Source of the DNA: Pyropia haitanensis
Taxonomy: Eukaryota; Rhodophyta; Bangiophyceae; Bangiales; Bangiaceae
Direction: 5' to 3'
Assembly: GCA_008729055.1 (NCBI GenBank)
Contig: SDUX01000004.1
Coordinates: 5,782,559 to 5,846,558 of the forward strand
Length of the DNA: 64,000 bases
The translations under genes were made by a program, and so were the position numbers. The stretch's first letter is position 1. Every line of letters starts with the position of its first letter. The notes under the pieces are model-generated. The model was not told where the DNA came from. It did no database searches and was given only the letters and a program-made list of their open reading frames with translations. Positions 54,788 to 64,000 of this stretch are shown here, in pieces.

Positions 54788-55461
54788 GTTTGGTGGGGTG
54801 ACTAGCAGTCACGGCCTTTTCGGCTTTGGCCGCGGCCCTGCGTGGCCAGACTTTCTCAGCGTGTGAGCCAAGTGGCAGCGCCTTGCTGGCCTGCCACTTG
54901 GTCCTTGTGAGCGGCGACCTCGCCACCATCTCTTCGCGTCAACAGAGTGAACCCGCGCGTGTGTGAACCATTCACGTGTCCCTCTCCATGCCCCCACTCG
55001 ATACTGCTTGGTGCCATGGGTCTGAGTGCCCCGGATAGGTGGACTGCAAGACCATGGCGCATGATGCGCACAGGCGCAGACCATCAGCACGAGGATCCAA
55101 AAAATGGCATTGATGTTGAAGAAAAATACACGCAAAGAAGCGTACCAGCAACACTCGGTTTGGTAGCCCGGGACCGACAGCCAACAGACCCACAGAAGCA
55201 GATACACGCCACGAGAAAGAAGCATCCAGCAAGCAGTTCTACGACACAGGCCGACTAACCGACCAAAATTGGCAGACGTACACGCAACGACCGGCGGGAG
55301 CGCACTCGAAAGCCTCTCCAATAATCGACAGAAGCTCCAAGCCGCCACACCGGAACGCAAAGCGCGCACGTAAGGCGCCTACCAGCGACAGTCGGGTACA
55401 GTGCCCCATCCAGGCCACAATTCAAACAGAGTGGCTAACCTCGTCCGAGTGAGAACCGCTA
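54788..55461. other. Convergent 3' region
   Basis: Between the stops of the O-fucosyltransferase-like gene (+) and the V-ATPase gene (-). A+T-richer, mixed, no gene. Both 3' UTRs are expected here. Confidence 0.5.
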
Positions 55462-57091
55462 CTAGCAACCAGCCGTCGTCGTCTTGCCCGACAGGATGAG
55501 CGCGACAATCAGCCCGTACAGGGCCAGCCTGTCGAGCGGGAAAGGAACGAGTACACAAGTGATCACGCACGTGCCCACGGCAAAGTTGTGGCCAAAACAT
55601 GGCATGAGAGATACAGCAACAGGACACAGTCAGAGTCAAACACCAACAGCACCTACCGGCTGACCACAGTCACATCACCCCTCCACGCTACGCAACTGCT
55701 CTCCCACAACGATGCTCAATCCGTATCCAAAGATGGACTTCTGGATGCAGGCCAACGTACGCTTCAGCGAAAATGAGAATCAGGATCATGATGACATAGA
55801 GCTTGGGCTGCGCAGAGGAGAGTAGCAACAAAAGGAAGAAACAAAGCGCAGAGCAATAGGTCCCAGCACATTGCACCAGCGTGAGAAACAGATCCGGAGG
55901 ATGAGGGCGCACCCTCCATACCCATGGGTACAAGACAACGCGACAAAACAGCAGAGCAAAAGGCAAAACCGTAGGACAGCAGCACGCGAGCACAGCCGCC
56001 CAAGATCAGACACACAGCCGACGCGCAGTGACAAACAGGTCCCGCCCGGGAGCATCCGTACGTTTTGGCCAGTAGCGCGCACGCCCGCATCCCCGACAAT
56101 GCCAATGCAGATACCAGCAGCGAGGCCGCTCAGGCCGTTGGACAGCCCAGACGCCAGGTGCGCGAACCCCAGAAAGTAGGGGTAGTTCTCCTCCACCACC
56201 TGGCCCGACACGATGACTGCAGGCGGCAACAACAAGGATCCAGGACGGCGCGTGCGACCACAGCAAGAGCACGTCAAAAAAAAACACGGGTCAGCAGCAG
56301 ACACCACACCAGTACCCCCGTCAGCACAGCAACAGACCCACGCGCTCGGTGGCCGCGCAGGGGCAGACCGCTCCAGGCCGAGATGACGCACGGCAGACGA
56401 CCACATGCGGTGGATCGACAGCGACAAGCCACGCGACATGAACAGGCGCGCAAACGTACCTGCAACAATCAGCCCGTAGATACTGTGGTGCGGCACAAAA
56501 CACACCCAACACAAAAAAAAAAAAAAAAACAGCTCGGTGACAACAGGGTCATAAGGAGCACGTCAGTAACCTGCAAGGACACAGGACAAGGATCCATTCG
56601 CAGCGTATGCAGCAGTGACCTCACCCGCCACGGACATCCCAACCGCCGTGGCACGCCCCCCCCCAAAGTGGCACCACAGCCGCTCCCACGGCGGTAGATC
56701 CACGCTCCCATCGGATCGCCAATAACCAACGAGTCCCCACAGACACTGTGAGGGGTGCGGCCACCCCCATCCCACCGCCCCTCCCCCCCCCCCCCCCCCC
56801 CCCCCCCCCCCGCCGCCCCTCCCCCCCCCACGGCGTCGCGGCGACTCTCGCCCGACCCCGCCCTTCCAAACAACAACAACAATAAAAAAAAACGTACCCG
56901 AGCACACCCGCCATGACCACCGGGATGATGCAGCGCATGACCAGTTCCGGGCGCATAACACCCATGGACGCGACGCCCACACCCGACTTGGCCGTCCCGT
57001 ACGCGGCGCCCAGGTTGGAAAAGATGAGCGCCGACGCGGCGCCCATAAAGCCAAAGAAGGACGCCGCGGGCGGGCACACCGTCGACGTCAT
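55462..57091 (-). CDS. V-type H+-ATPase 16-kDa proteolipid, subunit c, five exons
   Basis: Proton-carrying ring subunit of the V0 sector in vacuolar/Golgi membranes. Exons: 57091-56898, 56482-56460, 56216-56062, 55807-55761, 55528-55462. Together they give 486 nt, 161 residues plus stop, the normal length. The protein is almost canonical: [50 protein letters not shown] joined to [43 protein letters not shown] joined to [16 protein letters not shown] with the essential Glu, then [14 protein letters not shown]. Four membrane helices are expected. Every intron (415, 243, 254 and 232 nt) has a GTACG donor and CAG acceptor. Exon 2 is only 23 nt. No frame break, despite a 29-base G run inside intron 1. 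Confidence 0.95.
56783..56811. repeat. C29 homopolymer (G29 on the coding strand) in V-ATPase intron 1
   Basis: Twenty-nine consecutive C on the plus strand lie inside the first intron of the V-ATPase c gene, followed by more C-rich sequence. On the transcribed RNA this is a long G tract able to form G-quadruplexes. Its exact length should be treated as uncertain. Confidence 0.8.
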
Positions 57092-58029
57092 GGTGACAGT
57101 GGGGGCGGCCGAGGCGGGGCGCTACGGTGGGTGTGGGGGGGGGGGGGGGGGGGGGAGAGAAAGGCGCAAGTGGAAGTGAGGCAGACGGCGGCACGTACCG
57201 GGGCGACGGGGGATACGGGATGGTCGTCGGCCGCCGCGGGTGGGACGGGAGCGAGAACGACGCGCGAGGCGGGCGGCGCAGACGAGAGACTCCCTGCGCG
57301 GCGCGCCGCGGCGGTGGCGGCCGCCGCCCGACCCCCCCCCCCCCGGCGCAGACAGCCGCACACGCCGGCAGCAGCGGCGACCACTGTAAGTTTCCTTTCC
57401 CCCCCCCCGCGCGCCGCCCGTGGAGTGTGGCCACCAACCACCGAGGGGCGGCGCCCAACCCCATGGGCAACTCCTCCACGACGCGCAAGTCCTTCCCCAA
57501 CCCGCCCACCCCCCCCCCCCCAACCCGCCGCCGCCGCCCCACCCGCAGCCGCCGCCATCCGACGCTCCCGCCATTCCCCTTTGCGCGGCCGCGGCGGCGG
57601 CGGCGCCGCCACTGCCCGCCGCCGTCGCCCGCCCGCGCCCGCCCACCGCGCCGCCGCACGCCGCGCCCACCCACCGCCCCGCCGCCGCCCGCCGCGGCCG
57701 GCGCTCCCCCCCCCCCCCCCCCCCTCACCCACTCGTCGTCAGCGCGTGGCCGTCCCGCCCACACACCGCCCGCACCGCCAGTGTCACCGCCGGCGGCGCG
57801 GAGCGGCTGCGCGTCTGGCGGGACGACGCCCGCGGCGGCGGCGGCGGCGGCGGCACCGCCGCCACCCCGCGGCGGCGGCGGCGGCGGCGCCACCGCCGCC
57901 GCCCCGTGCCGGTCGGGCGGCGCGGCGCGGCGGGCGGCCGTCCCCTCCCCCCCCCCCCCCCCCCCCCCTGGCGGCGTGGCGGCCCTATCGGCGGCACCCC
58001 ACCCCACCCCCCCCCCCCCCCCCCCCGGC
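57092..58029. other. Divergent promoter region between V-ATPase c and DNA2
   Basis: Less than 1 kb separates two head-to-head genes. It holds a G18 run near 57137-57154, several C runs and GC-rich low complexity. Frames are open on both strands but carry no homology. Confidence 0.5.
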
Positions 58030-59050
58030 ATGGACCGGTACCTCTCCAAGCGCGCGCGCGCGGGCGGCGGCAGCGCCCCCCCCCTCCCCCCCCCCCCCAA
58101 GCGCCCGTCCCGCCGCGCGGCCGCGGCGGCCGCCGCGGCGGCGACCGCGGCGGCGGCGGCGGCGGCGACCGCGGCGGCGGCGGCGGCGGCGGCGCCCGCC
58201 CCGCCCCCCCGGCGGCGGCCGCCACGCGCTGCCGCCGCCGGCACCAGCCGCCGCGGTGGCGGCGGCGGCGGCGGCAGTGGTGGCGCCGCCGCGGCGGCGG
58301 CACGCGGCGGCGCCCCTCCTCCCCCCCCCTCCCCCTCCCCCCCAGCGGTGGTAGCGGCGGCGGCGGGCCCGCCACCACCACCGCCACCGCCGCCACCGCC
58401 GCCGCCGCCGCCGCCGCCGTCGCCGCTGCCGCCACCGCCGGCGCTGCCGCTGCCGCTGGCGCCCTCAGCGTTGGCCTCAGCGCTCCCCCGCCGTCGCAGC
58501 TGGTGACGGTGGCACCGCCGCCGGCGCTGCCGCCGCCACGGCCACCGTCGTGGTCGGCGACGCAGCACCTCGCCGCGGCGGGGACGCAGGCGCCGCTGAC
58601 CGCGGCCGGCCGCCGGCGGGGGGGGGGCTGCCGCCGCCGCCGCCGCCGCCGCCGCGGTCGCCACCACCCCCGTCTGCCAGCGGCGGCGTGGGTGGCGGGC
58701 GGGGTGGGGGGGGGGTGGCGGGGGGGACGCCGAGGCGCGCTGCCCCGCCGGTCCCCATCGCCACCACCGTCGCCGCGGGCGTCGCTCCTCACCGCGTGGC
58801 TCCGCTCCGGCCCGCCCCGCGGCGGCCGCGCCCGGTCCTTGCCGCCGCGGCCAGCCGCGGGCGGCGGCGCCACCGGCAGCGACGGCACGCCTGGCCGCCA
58901 CGCCGCCACCGCCCGACGGGTCCACCGCCCCCCGCCCGCGGGTGCGTGTCGTCGGCGCCGCCGGCGGTGGGCGCCACCGCCACCGCCACCGCCACCGCCG
59001 CCACCGTGGCGGGCGGGGAGGACAGCGGCGTGCCGCCGCCGCGGGCGGCT

Positions 59051-59083
<33 letters not shown>

Positions 59084-59301
59084 GCCGCGCGTGCCGGCGC
59101 GGCGGCCGCCGCGGAGGGGGGGGGGGGGGGGGCGGGGGGGGCCCCGCCGCCGCCGCCGCCACGCTCGCCGCGCAGGTCGCGCGCGTCGCGCGGCGGCTGC
59201 GCGTGCCGCCGCCGCTGGCGGGGGATGCCGCCGCTGGGGCGGCTGGGGTGCCGCCGGTGGTGCCGCCGGTGGGGGCGGCGGCACCCACAGCGGCGCCTGA
59301 C

Positions 59302-59339
<38 letters not shown>

Positions 59340-59343
59340 GGGC

Positions 59344-59374
<31 letters not shown>

Positions 59375-59555
59375 GCACCCCCCCCCCCCTCGTGGCGGCG
59401 CCACCGCCCCGCCGCCCGCGGCGGCCGCTTCCCCCGCCGCCGCCGCCGCGTCGGCGGCGCTCGCGGCGGTGGCGGGCGGCGCCTCCCCCTACGCCGCCGC
59501 CCTCCGCGCGCGTGCCGCCGCGGCGGCCGCCGCCGACACCGCCGCCGCCGCCGGT

Positions 59556-59590
<35 letters not shown>

Positions 59591-60360
59591 CGCCGTCGCC
59601 GCCGCTGCCGCCGCCGGCACGACAGGCGGCGCCACCACAGGTGCGGACGACGCCCCCGCCGGTGGTGGCGGTGGCCGCCGCGGCGGCAGCGGCAGCGGCA
59701 GCGGCGGCGGCGGTTGCGGTGGTGGTGGTGGTGGTGGTGGTGGTGGTGGTGGGGGTGGGGGTGGTGGTGGGGGTGGTGGTGGCGGTGGTGGTGACGGCGG
59801 CGGCGGCGGGACGCCGGCCGCCCCGCGGCCGCGCCGGTCGGCGGTCGGCGCGCGGCTGGCGCGGCTGGCACTCGAGGGCCTGATGCGGCCGGCGCCCGCC
59901 GCGGCGGGCCGCCGCCGGCCGGTGCGGGCGGCGGCGGCGGCGGCGGCGGGCGGTGGGGGGTGGCACCGCCCGCCCGTGGGGGGGGTGGCCGACCCGACGC
60001 GGGGCGGGGCGCCGTCGGTCGCGCGGGGGCGGGTCGTCAAGCCGCGCGGGGGGGGGGGGCGGGGGGTGCCCCGCCTGTGCGCGCGTACGGGCCGGCGGCG
60101 GTGGCGGCGGTGGTGGACGGGGGGGGGGGTGGGGGGGGGGGGGGGGGCGCTTGCGCCGCTCGCGCCGCCGCCACGGTCGGCGGCGGCGCCACCGGCGGCG
60201 GCGGCGGCGGCGCCGCCGCGGCCGGTCGACCCGGCCGGCGGCGTCCGCGACGGGACGCCGCCAATGGCGGTGCCGTCGGGCGGTGGCGCGCCGCCGGCCG
60301 CGGCCGCGGCGGTGGCGGTCCCCATCGCGGCGGGCGCCCCCTCGCGCGGGGTGCCGCCGC

Positions 60361-60391
<31 letters not shown>

Positions 60392-60554
60392 ACCACCACC
60401 ACCACCACCACCACCGCCGCCGCCGCCACGCCCGGCCGACGGCGGCGCCACACCCGCCACCGACGCGCCCGCCGCCGACGCCGACGCCGCGTTTGACGAC
60501 GCGCTCGTCGCGTTTATGGCGGCGTTTGAGGCGGACCGCCCGCCGGTCACGGCG

Positions 60555-60591
<37 letters not shown>

Positions 60592-60757
60592 TGGCAGCCG
60601 TGGACGCGCCGCGGCACGCGCCGCCACGGCCGCTGCTGCGCGGGGGCACCCCCGCCGCGGCCGCCCACGCTGCGGGCGGGCCGTTTTTTCACCCGCTGCT
60701 GCCGGCGGCCACCCCTCGGCCGGCAGCAGCACCGGTGGTGGGGGTGGCGGGTACGGC

Positions 60758-60788
<31 letters not shown>

Positions 60789-61505
60789 GCGGCGGCGTCG
60801 GGAGCGGCGGCCGCGGCGGCTGGGGCGGCGGCGGCGGCGGCGCCGGTGCCGCCGACGGGCCCGGCCGCCGCGTCGTCGCCGCGCTTGGTCGTCACGGCCG
60901 TGGCGGCGGCGGCGGCGACGCCGGCGGGGCGCCTGGCGCTCACCGCCCGCCCCGCACCGCCGCTGCTGGTGGCGGCGGCGCGCGCTGGGGAGGCGGCCGC
61001 CCCCTCGGCCGGTGACCCGCCGCCCGCCACCGCCCGCCGCCGCCCGCTGCGCCTGGTGCTGGGCGGCGAGTGGGCGGCGGTGCCGGTGGCGGCGGGTGAC
61101 ATTGTGCGGGTGGTGTGCATGGACGCGGACGGCCGCTTCCTGCCCTACCCCTTTGTCGACGACGACGGTGGGGACGGCGACGGCGGTGGCGACGATGGCG
61201 GCGGCGGTGGTGGCGGCGGCGGCGGCGACGGCGGCGGCGCGGACGTGGATGACCGGACGCTCACCATTGACGACACGCAGCACCTGCTCATCCACCACCC
61301 CGACGTGCTCCTCTCCGCCACGACCGTGGCGGACTCGACGGCGTGCGCGCGGCGGGCGGTGCTCGGCCTCCGCTCTCGGGACGTCCTCGGCGGCCGCTCC
61401 GAGGCCGCCACCCGCGGCAGCCTCCTCCACGCGGTATTCCAGCACGCGCTGCTCACGCTGCGCGCGGCGGGGGGGGGGGCGTCCGCGCGGGGGCTCGCCG
61501 ACGAG

Positions 61506-61553
<48 letters not shown>

Positions 61554-62374
61554 CCCACCGCCGCCGACAGCGGCCGCGGCAATGGGTACGGCGACGGTGG
61601 CAGCGGCGGCGGCGGCCTGGTCGTCCCCGGCGCCACGGCGGCGGCGACCGCGGCGGCGGCAGTGGCGGTGCTGCCGACGCTGCACGCCGACCTGGCCGCC
61701 GCGGTCGACCGGGTGCTCGCCGCGGCGGTGGACACGCTGTACGCGCTCGGCCGGGACGAGGCGGCGGAGCGGCCGCTGCTCGTCGCCGCCATCCCCCCGA
61801 TCGTCGACTGGGTGGTCCGCCACGCGACGGCGGCGGGGGGGAGGAGGGGGGGTGGCCGCCGCGGCCTGCCGTCGCGCCGGCCGCCGCCGCCGCCGGCGCG
61901 CCGCCCCCCGTGGCGGTGACGGGGGTGGCGGCGGTGGAGGAGCACGTCTGGTCGCCGCTGTTTGGCCTAAAGGGCAAGATCGACGCGACCGTCGCGCTCG
62001 CGGTCGCCCCCCCCCCCCCCCGCGCGCACAGTCCTTCCTGGCAGCGGCCGCCGCGCGGCGGCCACGTCCCGACGGCCGCGGCGGCGGCTGCGGGTGGCGT
62101 CCCGCCGCCCCCCCCCCGCGCCTCGGGGCGGTGGAGCTCAAGACGGGCCGCGCCACCCCCGCCGCGGCCGCCCGCCACCGCGCGCAGCTGCTGCTGTACG
62201 CGCTCCTCTTGGCAGACCGGTACGACCAACCGGCGGGGCCGGGGCTCCTCACGTACGTGGACGTGACGGGGGGGGGGCACGCGGAGGGGGTGCCGCCGAC
62301 GCGGGCGGAGCTGGTGTCGTTGCTCGCCGCGCGCAACCGGCTCGCGGCGTACGCGACGCCGCTGCCGCCGCTGC

Positions 62375-62421
<47 letters not shown>

Positions 62422-62612
62422 TTGCCGGCGTCGCCGGTGGCGGCCGCTGGGGGGGGGGGGGGGGGACGCCGCCTGGTACGGTCGCGGCGGCAGCGTCGGC
62501 GGCGGTGGCAGCCGGGGGGGGGGCGCGGCAGACGCCGCGGTGGCGACGCCGCCGCCGGCGGCCGCCGCGGCGGCCGGCCGGCTGGGGGATGGCGGCGGCA
62601 CGCCGCCGCCTC

Positions 62613-62655
<43 letters not shown>

Positions 62656-63307
62656 CGACGACGAGCCGCCGTGGCGGCCGCCGACGGCGGTCGCGGACGC
62701 GTACGTGCCGCCGCCGTTGCCGCCGTTGCTGCACGGGGAGGTGAGCACGTGCGGCCGCTGCTTCCAGTCGTCGGCCTGCTTCCTTGCCGCCGCCGCCGAG
62801 GCGGCCGCCCGCGACGACGACGCGGCCGCCGCCAGCATGGCCGCGGCGGCGGGCGCGGCCGGCGGTGCGGCCGGCGGCGGCGGCCGGCGCGTGCCGACGG
62901 GGGCGGGCGCCCCCCCCGGCGCGTTTGTTGCGCCCGTCGCGGCGGCGGCGGGCCTCCCCCCCCCCTCATCGCGGCCGCCCTCGGCACCCTCGACGGCGCG
63001 GCGGTCGCGTACCTCCGCGCGTGGACGTCGACGCTCGCGGCGGAGGAGGCGGCCGCCGCGGTCGCGGCGGCGGAGCTGTGGGCCGCCCCCGTCGGCGACC
63101 GCGAGGCGGCGGGCCGCGCGTGGGGCGGCCTCCGCCTCGACGACGCGCCCTGCCTGACCGCCGCGGACCCGGCGTCGCACGAGCGGCGGTACGAGACGGT
63201 CTTTGTGCGCGGCGGGGGGGGGGGGTGGGGGGGGGGGGGGGTGCTCCCCGCCCGCGTCGGTCGCGTCGGTCGCGTCGGTCGCGTCGCGTGGCGGCGGGGG
63301 GGGGGTA

Positions 63308-63349
<42 letters not shown>

Positions 63350-64000
63350 TCACCGACACGGAGCTGTCGGTCGGCGATTACGTGGTCGTGTCGGTGCAGG
63401 CGGTCGTCGCGGACGAGCCGCGGCCGCGACGGCCGGGCGTGGCGGCCGACGGCGGCGGCGGCGGCAGCGGCGGCGACGGCGGCGGCGGCGGCTGCGGCGG
63501 CGGCGGCGGCGGCGGCTGCGGCGGCGGCAGCGGCGGCGTCGGCGGCTGCGGCGGCGGCAGCGGCGGCCCCCCCCCCACGACGTACTCCCCCCCCCCCCCA
63601 CCGCGTGGGGCCCGTCCGTGGACCTGCTCAAGCCCGCCGTCGCGGTGGGCCAGGTGCTGGCGATCGCGCCCACCCGCGTCGCCGTTGCGCTATCCGTCCA
63701 CGTTGGCGACTGGGCGGCGGGCCACGCGGCGCTCGCGGCGCGGCGGCTGGCGTGGCGCGTCGACGCGTCGCCGTTTGCGGCGGGCTTTGCGGCGGCCAAG
63801 GAGAATGTCGCCGCGCTCGTCGCCGCCGCGCCGGTCGCGGTCGCGGCGGGGGGGGGGACCCCCGCCCCGCCCGCGCGGCCGGCCTGCAGGCGACGCGCCT
63901 GCGGGCGCTGCTGATTGGGGGGGCGCCGCCCGCGTTTGACCCGCCGCCGGCGGCGGACCGCGCCGGCGGCGGCGGCCCCACGGCCGCAGCCGTCGCCGAC
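58030..64000 (+). CDS. DNA2: DNA2-like nuclease-helicase, N-terminal nuclease half (3' end outside window), many frame breaks
   Basis: DNA2 processes Okazaki flaps and resects DNA ends. The start MDRYLSKRARA (58030) begins a long Ala/Gly/Pro-rich region. The iron-sulfur nuclease module follows in family order. LLIHHPDVLLSATTVADSTA leads to the first cluster Cys (61344-61346) in ACARRAVLGL. LLHAVFQHAL follows, then VWSPLFGLKGKIDATV (catalytic Asp 61982-61984) and AVELKTGRA (Glu 62134-62136, Lys 62140-62142). Next is CGRCFQSSAC (62750-62779), giving the other three Cys in C-x2-C-x5-C. The OB-like segment ELSVGDYVVVS and ATRLRALLIGG reach the window edge; the helicase lies beyond. Homology steps between frames seven times from 61830 on, at G/C runs near 61835-61852, 62007-62021, 62450-62465, 62512-62521, 62956-62965, 63570-63600 and 63848-63857. 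All are -1 steps. More are likely between 58030 and 59400. Confidence 0.85.

Noticed and set aside
56469..63359. A 2296-codon minus-strand frame opposite DNA2
   Set aside because: It reads GC triplets antisense as Arg, Gly, Ala and Pro runs and has no domain of its own. Only its V-ATPase portion is real, and that is properly spliced.

Overview
This is a nuclear segment of a GC-rich, intron-poor eukaryote. Spliceosomal introns, a tail-anchored ER E2, a V-ATPase proteolipid, ZNF598/Hel2-type ribosome quality control and DNA2 all rule out a prokaryote. A tRNA-His gene with two introns at non-canonical positions, few short introns, many GC-repeat-rich proteins and a Hint-domain protein together suggest a red alga (Bangiophyceae/Porphyra-like). 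That identity is inference; no marker gene in the window settles it.

Layout. 1-400 is the 3' end of an SDR oxidoreductase (+). 645-3281 (-) is a membrane beta-propeller protein. About 6.1-12.1 kb (-) is a terminal uridylyltransferase. 13.5-15.4 kb (+) is a membrane-anchored Hint protein. 16.2-21.9 kb (-) is an LRR, pseudo-receiver and PP2A-B'' fusion. 24.3-26.9 kb (-) is a multi-TM class-3 lipase. 28.3-29.1 kb is a short TIR transposon. 29.8-33.8 kb (+) is a ZNF598-like E3 ligase. 34.2-35.5 kb (-) is a cis-prenyltransferase. 36.4-37.0 kb (+) is a small split gene. 37.5-40.6 kb (-) is a LisH-CTLH WD40 protein. 41.85 kb (+) is tRNA-His. 42.9-43.8 kb (-) is a UBE2J-type E2. 44.8-48.1 kb (+) is a patatin-like phospholipase. 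48.9-50.7 kb (-) is a sirtuin. 51.2-52.2 kb (-) is an unrecognised frame. 53.3-54.8 kb (+) is an O-fucosyltransferase-like GT. 55.5-57.1 kb (-) is the V-ATPase c subunit in five exons. 58.0 kb to the window end (+) is the 5' half of DNA2.

The genes are separate housekeeping or signalling units, not one pathway. Several share themes: ER/secretory membranes (E2-J, cis-prenyltransferase, O-FucT, V-ATPase), lipid hydrolysis (lipase, patatin) and RNA/translation surveillance (TUTase, ZNF598).

Two features pervade the window. Coding DNA is full of GC triplet repeats encoding Ala, Gly and Pro runs, so every frame on both strands looks open. Clear protein homology also repeatedly steps between frames at G or C runs, always in the same (-1) direction. 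That is most simply read as homopolymers under-called by one base, so several CDS entries below span such breaks.
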